This document shows, piece after piece, positions 18,017 through 27,352 of a stretch of DNA of 56,852 nucleotides; position 1 is the first letter of the stretch, and the number at the start of each line of letters is the position of its first letter. The notes beneath the pieces are model-generated. The model did no database searches. It was given only the letters and a program-made list of their open reading frames with translations, and was not told the DNA's origin. Made by a program: the position numbers and the translations under genes. This stretch comes from an uncultured Lachnospiraceae bacterium (lineage in GTDB: Bacteria > Bacillota > Clostridia > Lachnospirales > Lachnospiraceae), in assembly GCA_947574135.1 (NCBI GenBank), contig CANPIM010000017.1:1-56852 (forward strand), in the 5' to 3' direction.

Positions 18017-19012
18017 TCACGACTCCTTGGAAAACCGAATGGTAAACAGGGCCCCTCCACGGGGGTGATTTTTGGCGCTGACGGTTCCTCCCTGGCGGAT
18101 GATAATCTGTCGGCAAAGGGCCAGTCCGATTCCGTATCCCGTTGCCCGGGACTGCCTCCCCCGGTAAAACCGATCAAAAAGAAAGGGCAGAGCCTCCTGT
18201 TCAAAGCCAGGCCCGCTGTCATGAATGGTGATCTCCGTAAAAAGCAGCGTATCTCTGCATAGGATTTCAATCTGTCCCCCATCCCCCACACTTTCCATGG
18301 AATTTTTCAGGATATTCTTAAGCCCCTCCGAAAGCCAGCCCAAATCCCCCAAAATCTCCGCCTCTTTTGGCACCTCCCGTTCCAGGGTTATATGGTGGAG
18401 CTCCATGGCAATCAGAAAGGGATGAAGGGCCGTGTCTATCAGCTTCTTCACCCGGACCGGCTCCCTCTGAAACTGAATCATCCCTGCATCCAGCCTGGAC
18501 AGCTTTAAGAGGGAGGTCACCAGCCAATCCATGTGGATAAACAGCTCCTCTGTCTCCCGAAGCAGGCTTTTTCGCTCCCTTTCCTCCGGATTTTCCTTGA
18601 GAAAGGACAGAATCAGGTTGGCAGAGGTTAAGGGAGTGCGAAGCTGGTGGGCAATGTCCGCCAAAGAATCTGCCAGATACTGCTTTTCCTTTTTCAGGGC
18701 ATCATTCTGCTCCCGGATGCGCAGAGTCATTTTAGTAATCTCACTCTCCAGTATGGACAGCTCCCCCTCCTCCGCCTGGCCAATATACAAATGCTCCTCC
18801 CGGTGAAGCACCCGGTCAATTTCATCGGAAATCCGCTCAATGCTTTGATACCTGGCCCTGGTGAACGCAAAAAAAGCCGCCAGAAAACCGGCAGACAGGA
18901 ATAGCACCGGCAAAACCGCCGCCGGATGGACAGCCAGTCCTCCTGCGGCGGACAAAATTGTGAGAATAATTATCAAAATTAAAAATTGCCGTATCTCTCT
19001 ATTTCGAAGCAT
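18017..19012 (-). CDS. Sensor histidine kinase of the exporter module
   Basis: A 331-residue kinase. Two N-terminal membrane helices (about 10-28 and 31-50) are separated by a very short loop, so the kinase has almost no extracellular sensor, as in intramembrane-sensing kinases. The phosphoacceptor H122 is in DIAHQLRTPL. The ATPase domain has NILKNSMES (N box), DSGPGF (G1) and GYGIGLALCRQI (G2). The start is the ATG at 19012, 5 bp after GGGAGG, and it overlaps the response regulator gene by 14 bp. It probably responds to the state or substrate of the downstream ABC exporter. Confidence 0.9.
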   Translation of the reverse strand: MLRNREIRQFLILIIILTILSAAGGLAVHPAAVLPVLFLSAGFLAAFFAFTRARYQSIERISDEIDRVLHREEHLYIGQAEEGELSILESEITKMTLRIREQNDALKKEKQYLADSLADIAHQLRTPLTSANLILSFLKENPEERERKSLLRETEELFIHMDWLVTSLLKLSRLDAGMIQFQREPVRVKKLIDTALHPFLIAMELHHITLEREVPKEAEILGDLGWLSEGLKNILKNSMESVGDGGQIEILCRDTLLFTEITIHDSGPGFEQEALPFLFDRFYRGRQSRATGYGIGLALCRQIIIRQGGTVSAKNHPRGGALFTIRFSKES

Positions 19013-19685
19013 GTTTTCCTCCCAGACGGTACCCAATCCCCCGAACCGTGAGAATGATCTGGGGATTCCCCGGATCCTCCTCAATTTTCTCCCGCAGCCG
19101 TTTGATGTAAACAGTCAGGGTATTATTATTCACAAATTCCCCCGATGCATCCCAAACCTCATCCAGAAGCCGGTCCCGGGTGATAATGCTTTTTGGGTTG
19201 TTGACAAATATAAGCAGCAGCCGGTATTCCAGAGCCGAGAGAAACACCTCCTCCCCCTTCTTTTTCACGATTCCGCTGGCTGTGTCCACGGAAAGATCAC
19301 AGATTTCAAATACCGAGGGCGAACGTCCGTATTTTCGAAGAGCGTTCCCGATACGGGCCATAAGCTCCCGGGGGCGAAAGGGCTTGATAATATAGTCGTC
19401 CGCCCCCATATTGAGCCCGGTAACCACGCTGGCCTCATCTCCCCAGGCCGTGAGAAAGATCACGGGAATGTCCTGGCTCTGCTTAATCTCCGTGCACACT
19501 GCAAAGCCGCTGCCGTCCGGCAGGGAAATATCCACCAGGGCCAGGTCAAACCGGTTCTCCAAAAGCATGGCAGAGGCCTCCTCCTGCGTAGGAGCCTGGA
19601 TCACCGAAAAGCCCTCCATGCGCAAAAGACGCCCCAGATTTTTAGCAATTTCCCTGTCATCCTCCACCAGAAAAATCCGTTTCAT
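18999..19685 (-). CDS. OmpR-family response regulator of the exporter module
   Basis: A 228-residue regulator with a receiver domain (acidic pocket VEDD at 7-10, phosphoacceptor D52 in LALVDISLP, switch lysine in IIKPFRPRE) and a C-terminal winged helix ending in TVRGIGYRL. It overlaps the kinase gene and precedes the ABC exporter, which it likely controls. A GC-rich hairpin separates it from asd upstream. Confidence 0.93.
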   Translation of the reverse strand: MKRIFLVEDDREIAKNLGRLLRMEGFSVIQAPTQEEASAMLLENRFDLALVDISLPDGSGFAVCTEIKQSQDIPVIFLTAWGDEASVVTGLNMGADDYIIKPFRPRELMARIGNALRKYGRSPSVFEICDLSVDTASGIVKKKGEEVFLSALEYRLLLIFVNNPKSIITRDRLLDEVWDASGEFVNNNTLTVYIKRLREKIEEDPGNPQIILTVRGIGYRLGGKHASK

Positions 19686-19707
19686 GATTCTCTCCCCTTC
19701 TACAGAC

Positions 19708-19747
19708 AGAGCCGGCAGCCGTCTCCTCTGGACAGCCTGCCGGCTCT
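19708..19747 (-). terminator. Hairpin between asd and the response regulator
   Basis: AGAGCCGGCAG (19708-19718) pairs with CTGCCGGCTCT (19737-19747), an 11-bp stem 12 bp after the asd stop. The T-run is on the opposite strand, so termination of asd may be incomplete. Confidence 0.6.
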
Positions 19748-19758
19748 TCTTTTTACAC

Positions 19759-20844
19759 TTATTTCTTTACAATATATCCCTGGGCCTTTAAAAGCTCTGC
19801 ACAGAGAACAGCCCCGCCGGCCGCTCCCCGCACCGTGTTGTGAGAAAGACCCACAAATTTCCAGTCATACACATGATCCGGGCGAAGCCGTCCGATGGAA
19901 ACCCCCATGCCCCGCTCATAATCCACATCCAGCTTAACCTGTGGCCGGTTATCCTCCTCCATATACCGGATAAACTGCTCCGGCGCACTGGGCAGCCCAA
20001 GCTTCTGGGGGACGCCCCGATAGCTTACAAGCTTCTCAATGAGCTGTTCCCTGGTGGGCTTTTTGCGGAATTTGATAAACACGGCTGCCGTGTGTCCGTT
20101 GAGCACCGGTACCCGAATGCACTGACAGGTGATCACCGGCTCCTTGGCAAGCTTTATCTCCCCGTCCACCAGCTCTCCCAGCACCCGCAGAGGCTCCCGC
20201 TCACTCTTTTCCTCCTCCCCGCCAATGTAGGGAATGATATTCTCCACCATTTCCGGCCAGTCCTGGAAATTTTTTCCAGCTCCAGAGATGGCCTGATAGG
20301 TGGTGGCCACCACCTCGTAGGGCTCAAATTCCTCCCAGGCCTTTAAAGCCGGGGTATAGGACTGAATGGAGCAGTTGGGCTTAACAGCAATAAATCCCCG
20401 CTTGGTGCCCAGACGCTCTCTCTGCTTCTCAATAATCCCCATGTGCTCCGGATTGATCTCCGGCACCACCATGGGCACATCCGGGGTCCAGCGGTGGGCG
20501 CTGTTGTTGGACACCACGGGAGTCTCTGTCTTTGCATAGGCCTCCTCAATGGCCTTGATCTCCTCCTTGGTCATGTCCACGGCGCTGAATACAAAATCCA
20601 CGCTGTTGGCCACCTGCTCTACCTCATTCACATTCATCACCACGATCTTTTTGACCGCCTCCGGCATGGGAGTAGTCATCTTCCAGCGGCCTCCCACAGC
20701 CTCCTCATAGGTTTTTCCTGCAGAACGGGGGCTGGCTGCAATGGTCACCACCTCAAACCAGGGATGATTCTCCAAAAGGGAGATAAACCTCTGTCCTACC
20801 ATTCCGGTACCCCCAAGGATACCCACCTTTAGCTTCTCACTCAT
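19759..20844 (-). CDS. asd: Aspartate-semialdehyde dehydrogenase
   Basis: A 361-residue enzyme that reduces aspartyl phosphate to aspartate semialdehyde, the branch point for lysine/diaminopimelate, threonine and methionine synthesis. Visible motifs are GILGGTGMVGQRF (NADP binding), the catalytic cysteine in VKPNCSIQSY, AISGAGKNFQD and the HTAAVFIKF histidine. The longer form and the RGAAGGAVLCAELL ending match the archaeal/fungal-type branch also found in Clostridia. It stands alone: its neighbours on both sides are signalling genes. GAGGAG precedes the ATG. Confidence 0.95.
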   Translation of the reverse strand: MSEKLKVGILGGTGMVGQRFISLLENHPWFEVVTIAASPRSAGKTYEEAVGGRWKMTTPMPEAVKKIVVMNVNEVEQVANSVDFVFSAVDMTKEEIKAIEEAYAKTETPVVSNNSAHRWTPDVPMVVPEINPEHMGIIEKQRERLGTKRGFIAVKPNCSIQSYTPALKAWEEFEPYEVVATTYQAISGAGKNFQDWPEMVENIIPYIGGEEEKSEREPLRVLGELVDGEIKLAKEPVITCQCIRVPVLNGHTAAVFIKFRKKPTREQLIEKLVSYRGVPQKLGLPSAPEQFIRYMEEDNRPQVKLDVDYERGMGVSIGRLRPDHVYDWKFVGLSHNTVRGAAGGAVLCAELLKAQGYIVKK

Positions 20845-21110
20845 TTTTCATTCTCCTCTTGTCCGCACACATAAAAATATATCTGTCTTTTTTATGCATA
20901 CATTTGTCTTTCACCCACATATATTACACGGTTCGGAAGAAAAAAGCAACCTATTTTTTTTCGATTTTGGAAAAAGTTTGTATTCATCCCCACCTTACGT
21001 TTACCTTAAATTTCGCTGAACTTAAGGAATTCTTTTTTCTTTTATCTTATAATAGAAAGGGGATCCTTCTCCCACAAAAATTCAGACAAGATACCCGGAG
21101 GTTTGCGCCT
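20845..21110. promoter_or_regulatory. Divergent intergenic region, asd / second two-component system
   Basis: This 266-bp AT-rich gap must hold both promoters. On the plus strand TATAAT at about 21047 precedes the regulator start by about 60 bp but has no good -35. Just upstream, CTTA-type direct repeats (CTTAC, CCTTAA, CTTAAG) occur at spacings of 11 and 16 bp, as in OmpR-family binding sites. This suggests control by the response regulator itself. Confidence 0.4.
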
Positions 21111-21815
21111 ATGAACCATATTTATGAATGCAGCATTCTGTTAGTAGATGACAATTCCCAGCTTCTCTCCATGGTCACCCACTTGCTTGGCCAGGAGGGC
21201 TATCAGAGCTTACGCACTGCCGGCAGCTGCCGGGAGGCCCGGGAATGCCTGGCTCATAAGCTCCCGGAGCTGATTATCCTGGACGTAATGCTTCCCGACG
21301 GGGACGGCTTTTCCCTGTTCCAGGAGATTCGGATGAAGGCAGACATTCCCATTCTCTTTCTCTCCGCCCGGGATGAGGATCAGGACCGCCTGCTGGGGTT
21401 GGGACTGGGAGCCGACGATTATCTGACCAAGCCTTTTTTGCCCCGGGAGCTTATTCTGCGGGTCAATGCCATTGTCCGGAGGGCCTACCTGTCTGGTCGG
21501 TCAAGCCTTGTCTCCTCTCCCATCCTTACTCTGGGGGAGCGCACCGTGCATTTTGATCAGGCGGTTGTGGCATCTTCTGCCGGGGAAATCCCCCTGACCG
21601 CCAAGGAGCTGCTTATTCTAAAAAAGCTCTATGAAAACCGTGGAAAAATTGTCACCTTTGACGCCCTGTGCGACGCAGTCTGGGGGGACGGGTACTACAC
21701 CTATGAAAATACTCTCATGGTCCATATCCGACGCCTCCGGGAAAAGCTGGAGGAGGAGCCCTCCCACCCCAAATATCTCCTGACAGCCCGGGGCATTGGC
21801 TACCGGCTCATCTAA
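21111..21815 (+). CDS. OmpR-family response regulator (second system)
   Basis: A 234-residue regulator with phosphoacceptor D58 (IILDVMLPDGDG), switch lysine in YLTKPFLPRE, and a winged-helix domain ending TARGIGYRLI. The start is the ATG at 21111, 8 bp after GGAGG; the open frame upstream overlaps the promoter. The sensor kinase gene follows 19 bp later. Its targets cannot be read from the window. Confidence 0.92.
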   Translation: MNHIYECSILLVDDNSQLLSMVTHLLGQEGYQSLRTAGSCREARECLAHKLPELIILDVMLPDGDGFSLFQEIRMKADIPILFLSARDEDQDRLLGLGLGADDYLTKPFLPRELILRVNAIVRRAYLSGRSSLVSSPILTLGERTVHFDQAVVASSAGEIPLTAKELLILKKLYENRGKIVTFDALCDAVWGDGYYTYENTLMVHIRRLREKLEEEPSHPKYLLTARGIGYRLI

Positions 21816-21834
21816 AGAACAGGTGAGGCATATT

Positions 21835-23235
21835 ATGAAGGATCTTCTGAAAATTTACCGGCGCTTTATTTTAACAGCTGCTACCATTTGTATTCTCATT
21901 ATTATTTTTAACCTTGTGCTCCTGCTTTTCTTTCTCTGGCAACAATTTGGATACAAGTCCAAAGATGATTACGCAAGTTATCGAATCAATGTTCTTTCCA
22001 GTCAGCTCACCCAAAAAGAGGGGCAATACAAGCTTTCCCCGGAGGCCCAAAAGCAAATAGATGCCCACTATGCCTTTGCCATGCTTATCAGTCCGGAGGG
22101 ACAGGTGGTGTGGAGCCGAAACCTTCCTCCGGATATTCCCCGCTCCTACTCCCTTATGGAGGTGGCCTCCTTTACCCGCTGGTATCTGAAGGATTATCCC
22201 GTAAAGGTCCAGACCCGGCCTGACGGTCTTTTTGTAGCCGCCTTCCCCCGGCATTCCCTGTGGAAATATACCATGGAGTTCAAGGAGGAGCTTCTTTACA
22301 ATCTTCCCCCAAACCTTCTCTTGCTGCTTCTTTGTAATCTCCTGCTAATCTTTGGCCTTGCTATGCTCTTTGGCCGGCGTTTTTACGCCTCCCTAAGGCC
22401 TCTCACCGAGGGAATCCAAAAGCTTACGGGGGAAAAGGTCCTCACTCTGCCCCAGCAGGGCTTTGTGGGGGAGCTGGCCAAAAAGCTTAATCAGGCCTCG
22501 GCTATCCTTATCTTTCAGCGAAAGGCCCTGGAAAAACGGGACAATGCCAGGACCAACTGGATTGCCGGGGTATCCCATGATATTCGCACGCCCCTGTCCC
22601 TCATTATGGCCTATGGGGATCATCTGTCCCGAAGCCCCCACCTGAATCCGGAAGAACAAAAAGAGGCTGCCTCCATTCGAGAAAACAGCCTTCTCATCAA
22701 GCATCTTATTTCCGATCTGAATCTTACCTCCCGCCTAGAGTATGATTCCTATCCCTTACAGCAAAAAGCCTACGCCCCGGCCGCCCTTCTGCGCAGCCTG
22801 ACAGCCGCCTACTTAAACGACGGACTGGAGGCTCCCTGGGATCTGGAGCTTTCCCTTGATCCCCATCTGGACCGTGTAACCCTCACCGGCGATCCCGATC
22901 TTCTTCGTCGGGCCTTTCGCAACCTGATAAACAACAGCATCCAACACAATCCCACAGGATGCCAAATTCGTATCCAGGGAGATCTGGCAGTTCAGGGGGT
23001 CCGCCTTACCTTTTCCGATACGGGCGTTGGCATTCCCGTCCGGGTCATCAAAGCCCTCTATCGCGCCCAGAATACAGAAAAAGACACCTCTTTTCCCCAT
23101 GTCATGGGACTTCGCATTGTAAAACAGATCCTGGAAGCTCATGGAGGACGGGTGGAATTTTTACTGCAGGGGGAGAACTGCCATTCGGTGGTGATCACGC
23201 TTCCGGTTTCTCGCCTCTCACCCAATCCCCCCTAA
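21835..23235 (+). CDS. Sensor histidine kinase (second system)
   Basis: A 466-residue kinase with membrane helices at about 12-38 and 157-180 that enclose an extracellular sensor of about 115 residues. A HAMP-like segment leads to the phosphoacceptor H248 in GVSHDIRTPLSL. The ATPase domain has NLINNSIQHN, DTGVGIP and a G2-type HVMGLRIVKQI. The ATG at 21835 follows AGGTGAGG. The 3' end overlaps the end of the convergent NSS transporter gene by 18 bp. Confidence 0.9.
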   Translation: MKDLLKIYRRFILTAATICILIIIFNLVLLLFFLWQQFGYKSKDDYASYRINVLSSQLTQKEGQYKLSPEAQKQIDAHYAFAMLISPEGQVVWSRNLPPDIPRSYSLMEVASFTRWYLKDYPVKVQTRPDGLFVAAFPRHSLWKYTMEFKEELLYNLPPNLLLLLLCNLLLIFGLAMLFGRRFYASLRPLTEGIQKLTGEKVLTLPQQGFVGELAKKLNQASAILIFQRKALEKRDNARTNWIAGVSHDIRTPLSLIMAYGDHLSRSPHLNPEEQKEAASIRENSLLIKHLISDLNLTSRLEYDSYPLQQKAYAPAALLRSLTAAYLNDGLEAPWDLELSLDPHLDRVTLTGDPDLLRRAFRNLINNSIQHNPTGCQIRIQGDLAVQGVRLTFSDTGVGIPVRVIKALYRAQNTEKDTSFPHVMGLRIVKQILEAHGGRVEFLLQGENCHSVVITLPVSRLSPNPP

Positions 23236-24567
23236 AATTATCCCGGCCACCAGCGCCGTGATTGTCAAAATACAGTATCCGTATTTGGCCAGTGGATAAA
23301 ACCAGTTTCCAATGGGCCGCCGGGCCCCCTGGTTCACTGCCTGCAGCACATAATCCTTCCCAGCGATCCAGAAGAACATGACCCCGGCCAGAAATGCCCC
23401 CAGGGGACAAATATAGATGGTAATGCCGTCCATCCACTGGGAGGTGATGGGCTGAACCAGAATGGCTGCCCCGCCTCCAAACAATAGCGTTCCGGCCACA
23501 GAGACAAACCGTTTGGCCCCAAACCGCTCCTGCAGCATGGCCACCGGGGCCTCATACATATTGATCACCGAGGACACGCCGGCAAAGAGAACGCACACGT
23601 AGAAAATCACACCGATGATGCGCCCCCCGGGCATGGCATTGATCACATTCACCAGATAGATAAACATCAGCCCTGGCCCTCCATCCACCTCGCTGACAGG
23701 AATGCCGCTGGCGGCAATGGCGGGCACAATGACAAAGGCCGCCAAAAGAGATGCCAGAGTGTCAAAAAGAGCTACCCGCCGGGCCGAGGAGGGAATGTCC
23801 TCCTCCCTGGAAAGGTAGGATCCATAAATCACAGAGCCGTTTCCCGCCACAGACAGAGAGAAAAAGGCCTGCCCAAAGGCGAAAATCCACACTTCCGGAT
23901 CCAAAAGCCCCTCCGGCCGGAGGGTAAGGATAAACCGATATCCCTCGTGAGAGCCGGGAATGGTAAAAATATAAATTCCCAGGGCCACAAACAGTATAAA
24001 AAGCGCCGGCATCATAACCTTATTGGCCCTTTCAATGCCGCCGGCCACTCCCAGGGCCATAATCACCACCGTAACCAGAAGGGTGATCACCACCCACTGG
24101 GCATTGTGAAGGGCCGTGTAGCCAAAGGTTTCTCCGATGACATTCATATCGGTACCCATGGCCGCAAGGCCTCCCGAAATAGCCAGAAAGGTATACTTAA
24201 AAATCCAGCTTAAAACCACGCTGTAGCCAATGGCCAGACCCATGGAGCCCAAAACCGGCAGCCAGCCAAAGGCTTCTCCCAGCCTTCGGTTGCCCCGTCC
24301 CACCTGGGTACACTGTCCAAAGGCGCCAATAGGCCCTTCCTGGGCCGCCCGGCCCATGGCAAATTCGCCGATGATCCCGGTGGAGCCCACCAATATGGCA
24401 AAGATCACGTAGGGAATCAAAAAGGTCATCCCCCCGTACTTGGTGACCAGAATGGGAAACCTCCAGATATTCCCCATGCCCACTGCAGAGCCGATACAGG
24501 CCAGAATAAAGCCCCATTTATGCTGAAAACCGTCCCGCTGTCCTGCCGTTGTGCCAAATGCTTTCAT
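23218..24567 (-). CDS. Neurotransmitter:sodium symporter (NSS) family transporter
   Basis: A 449-residue membrane protein with about 11 helices. The opening FILACIGSAVGMGNIWRFPILVTKYGG is the signature of the NSS/SLC6 family (LeuT, Tyt1), including the unwound helix-1 region that binds Na+ and substrate. Family members import amino acids or related amines with sodium. The gene follows the GntR regulator by 62 bp on the same strand and may be read from the upstream TRAP operon or gntR promoter. The substrate is not predictable here. Confidence 0.92.
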   Translation of the reverse strand: MKAFGTTAGQRDGFQHKWGFILACIGSAVGMGNIWRFPILVTKYGGMTFLIPYVIFAILVGSTGIIGEFAMGRAAQEGPIGAFGQCTQVGRGNRRLGEAFGWLPVLGSMGLAIGYSVVLSWIFKYTFLAISGGLAAMGTDMNVIGETFGYTALHNAQWVVITLLVTVVIMALGVAGGIERANKVMMPALFILFVALGIYIFTIPGSHEGYRFILTLRPEGLLDPEVWIFAFGQAFFSLSVAGNGSVIYGSYLSREEDIPSSARRVALFDTLASLLAAFVIVPAIAASGIPVSEVDGGPGLMFIYLVNVINAMPGGRIIGVIFYVCVLFAGVSSVINMYEAPVAMLQERFGAKRFVSVAGTLLFGGGAAILVQPITSQWMDGITIYICPLGAFLAGVMFFWIAGKDYVLQAVNQGARRPIGNWFYPLAKYGYCILTITALVAGIILGGIG

Positions 24568-24629
24568 TTCTATATCCCCCTCTTTTTTCTTGCATCCGGA
24601 TCCCTTTTGCCCCTATGGGGCTATCTTGT

Positions 24630-25334
24630 CTAGGCCTCTTCCTTTCGGTGAAGGAGCATAAGCTTTTTATAGACCTCCCCCAAATGCCCGTTCATAACCT
24701 CCACGGCCTGCTCCTCATCTCTTTTCCGGAGAGCCTCTAGGATCCGTATATGGCCGTTGGCCGCCCACTCCAAATCCATATTCACAATGGTATATTGCAG
24801 ATAGTGCTCCATGGCGCTGGCGGTAATATTATTGATCAGCATTAGAAACTCATTGCCTGTAAGCTCAATGATCCGCTTATGAAAATAGGTATCGTAATAC
24901 TTAAACTCCACGGAGGGATCCCGCATCGACGCATAGGCTACAACAAATTCCTCCAGGCTGTCAATCTCCTCCCGGGTACAATTCCGGATAATCTGCCGGA
25001 TACAAAAGGGCTCCACCAGCTTCCGGTATTCCAGAATATCGATAAGCTGCTTGGTATCCCGAAAGCTCATTAAAGGCACAATGGAGCGCATCAGGGACTC
25101 AGAATCCACGTTTTTCACATAGGTCCCCTTCCCCTGCTGGGATTCCACCACCCCCATAGCCTTCAGCCTCTGAATGGCCTCCCGGATGGGAACCCTGCTC
25201 ACCTGAAACTTCTGAGCCAGCTCGTTCTCTGAGGGCAGCAGGCAGCCCTTTTCCCAATCTCCGTTTAAAATCCCCTGTACCAGCTGGTTATATACCTCTT
25301 CCTTGCAATCTTCCTTCGAATTGACCTTCAACAA
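24630..25334 (-). CDS. GntR-family (FadR subfamily) regulator of the TRAP operon
   Basis: A 234-residue regulator. The N-terminal winged helix contains PSENELAQKFQVSRVPIREAIQRL and QGKGTYV; residues 85-225 form the all-helical FCD effector domain. The gene starts with TTG at 25334 (a second TTG follows directly) after AGGGGTAG, because no ATG is available. FadR-type GntR proteins bind TTGTATACAA-like palindromes, and two perfect ones control the TRAP operon at 30220-30297, so it is the probable regulator. The effector is likely the TRAP substrate or a catabolic intermediate. Confidence 0.88.
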   Translation of the reverse strand: MLKVNSKEDCKEEVYNQLVQGILNGDWEKGCLLPSENELAQKFQVSRVPIREAIQRLKAMGVVESQQGKGTYVKNVDSESLMRSIVPLMSFRDTKQLIDILEYRKLVEPFCIRQIIRNCTREEIDSLEEFVVAYASMRDPSVEFKYYDTYFHKRIIELTGNEFLMLINNITASAMEHYLQYTIVNMDLEWAANGHIRILEALRKRDEEQAVEVMNGHLGEVYKKLMLLHRKEEA

Positions 25335-25364
25335 GCTCTACCCCTTTTTGTCCCTAGTAAATTA

Positions 25365-25431
25365 GTCCGGGATTCCGAATGCGGGAACCCCGGACACTAT
25401 TAATTTAACACAGGGAAATGCTTCCTGTCAA
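25365..25431 (-). promoter_or_regulatory. Candidate gntR promoter and leader hairpin
   Basis: On the minus strand TTGACA (25426-25431) is followed after 17 bp by TTAAAT (25403-25408). Downstream, GTCCGGG and CCCGGAC with inner TTCC/GGAA form a stable hairpin (25365-25395). The hairpin lies in the presumed gntR leader and could also weaken read-through from the transaldolase-like gene. Confidence 0.45.
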
Positions 25432-25450
25432 ATTCTCGTACTGCTTTTCC

Positions 25451-26485
25451 CTAAGGTTTTCTTAGGGCACGAATCTCCTCCTTCACCAGATCCCAGGCCT
25501 TTAAAAAGGAATTCTCAAAATACAGGAAGGGCTCATAGGCTTCAAAATCCTCTCTTCTCTGGGCATCCACCTCCCAGGCCTGACGGAAATAGGGCAGCTT
25601 TTCCAAAAGCTCCTGCACCGCCTCCTTCCCGGACTCCTCATCCATTTTATTGGCAATATCCAGATTTAGGGCATTGAGCTCCTCAATAAAGGAGTAATTC
25701 ACCGTCACATGCATGGCGCCTCCCACCATCTCCGTAAAGTGCCGGATGCCTCTGGCGCCACCTCCCATAAGCACCCCGTCCGCATGCTTCTCCTTCCAGT
25801 ATTGATATACCCGGTGGGAAATGAGACAGCCCGCCTGGGACAGGGCCTCCGGGGACACACAAATGTGATGCTCTTTCACATATTCCGCCGTAAACTGATC
25901 AAAAATCCCCGTCAGGGTAGTCATAAACATGGGGGGCTGATAGCCGGAGCTTAGAGATGCTCTCCGGTATGCCTGGAAAATGCTGTCCGACTGGGCCATG
26001 GTAAAGCCCTGGGTCACAATCAGCGGCTTATTCTCTGCCACCAGCCGCTCAAAGGCCTCATGTCCTGCCTGGGTCCCCGGCATTTTCACAATCACATTGG
26101 GAGCCGTCTCAAAATATCGCAGGGCCTCCTTATAGATGTAGTCGGAGTCTCTGTCATAATGGGGATTGCCCTGGACGGCCACAAAGCCCTTCTGTCCGTT
26201 GCTGGCCCGAAACAGCGGCAGCATCCCTTCGGCCAGCCGCTTAATCATGGCCTTTTGCAGGTCCTCCATAACCCGGTCGTCCTCCGGCTCCTGCTTCACA
26301 AGCTCCTCCATGCATTTCTTAAGCCCCGGATCCCCTGCCTTTAAAAGCTTAGACAGATAGGTGGGATTGGTGGTTGCTCCAAATACGTCAAAGGCAAGCG
26401 CCTCCTCTACCTCCTCCGGCAGGGGGTTGTTTACCCAAAGCTTGGTGGGCGTCTCCTCCTGCACACGCTTAACATACGCTGTCAT
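25451..26485 (-). CDS. Transaldolase-like protein
   Basis: A 344-residue protein of the transaldolase family (TIM barrel). The N-terminal LWVNNPLPEEVEEALAFDVFGATTNPTYL resembles the transaldolase DGATTNPSL motif, and the Schiff-base lysine is in NVIVKMPGTQAGHEA. Family members transfer a dihydroxyacetone unit or cleave fructose 6-phosphate. The chain is longer and more divergent than metabolic TalB, so the substrate may be a less common ketose or ketose phosphate. The gene overlaps the isomerase-like gene by 17 bp and is part of the TRAP catabolic operon. Confidence 0.82.
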   Translation of the reverse strand: MTAYVKRVQEETPTKLWVNNPLPEEVEEALAFDVFGATTNPTYLSKLLKAGDPGLKKCMEELVKQEPEDDRVMEDLQKAMIKRLAEGMLPLFRASNGQKGFVAVQGNPHYDRDSDYIYKEALRYFETAPNVIVKMPGTQAGHEAFERLVAENKPLIVTQGFTMAQSDSIFQAYRRASLSSGYQPPMFMTTLTGIFDQFTAEYVKEHHICVSPEALSQAGCLISHRVYQYWKEKHADGVLMGGGARGIRHFTEMVGGAMHVTVNYSFIEELNALNLDIANKMDEESGKEAVQELLEKLPYFRQAWEVDAQRREDFEAYEPFLYFENSFLKAWDLVKEEIRALRKP

Positions 26486-27317
26486 GTGTTACCTCCTCCT
26501 TCTCTCTCAAAAGCGGCAGCAAGCACTCTGCCGATTTTCTCACAGCCGTCTCCTCATTCGGGTCCTGAAGAACCTCCACGCTCAGCCACCCACCATAGGA
26601 AGCGGCCCGCAATTCCCGGATTATGCTCTCAAAATCAAGGCTGCTGTTTCCCGGATATTTTCTGTTGCGATCACAAAGGTGCACATAGGTAACGTATCCT
26701 TGGCTCCTCCGGATCTCCTCATACATATCTTGGTCCTCAATGTTCATATGAAATACGTCCAGCATCATTTTAAAGTGGGGATGCCCCACCCAGTCCACCA
26801 CCTGCCGGCCCTCTTGGGTGGTATTGATAAAATTACACTGTAAAAAATTTACAGGTTCCAGAATCAGGGTGACACCCTTCTTTTCCCCATACTCTGCCAG
26901 CTCATAAAAGGCCTCCAGGGCCAGCCTCATGGTATGCTCCCTGGGTATGCCGGGAACCACCTCTCCCCGGACCCTTCCGATATTTACCTGCGCCTTATAC
27001 TCTCCCGCCAAATCAATAAATTCCCGAAAGCAGCTCATACAGCGCTCCCTCTTTTCAGGCTCGGGGCTGCTCAAGGAAATATGCTCCTGGGCCCAGATCT
27101 CTCCTGTGGCCAGCATAACCACCTCCTGGTGATACCTTTGACAAAGCCTTTCGATCTCCCTGCAATCCCAATTTTTGGGATCCCGCACCATAAATTCCAC
27201 TCCCTGGTATCCACATTCCTCCAGGAGAGCAAATCCTCGTTCCAATTCTCCCTGGTATGCAGTCACCATGGGAGAGCGCTCCAAATCCGGAGCCGCCATC
27301 TGATATGCAAGCTTCAT
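26469..27317 (-). CDS. Sugar-phosphate isomerase/epimerase-like TIM barrel protein
   Basis: A 282-residue protein of the xylose isomerase-like TIM barrel superfamily (AP endonuclease 2 fold). Metal-ligand residues typical of the family are visible in LILEPVNF, MMLDVFHMNIED, YVHLCDRNR and LSVEVLQD. It probably isomerises or epimerises a keto sugar. The start is the ATG at 27317, just after AGGAGG. It lies 35 bp after dctM and overlaps the transaldolase-like gene, so the transported compound is probably a sugar or sugar acid that is isomerised and then cleaved. Confidence 0.83.
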   Translation of the reverse strand: MKLAYQMAAPDLERSPMVTAYQGELERGFALLEECGYQGVEFMVRDPKNWDCREIERLCQRYHQEVVMLATGEIWAQEHISLSSPEPEKRERCMSCFREFIDLAGEYKAQVNIGRVRGEVVPGIPREHTMRLALEAFYELAEYGEKKGVTLILEPVNFLQCNFINTTQEGRQVVDWVGHPHFKMMLDVFHMNIEDQDMYEEIRRSQGYVTYVHLCDRNRKYPGNSSLDFESIIRELRAASYGGWLSVEVLQDPNEETAVRKSAECLLPLLREKEEVTHDSVC

Positions 27318-27352
27318 GTTTCCTCCTGACTGATACAACGAAATCTCCTCCT

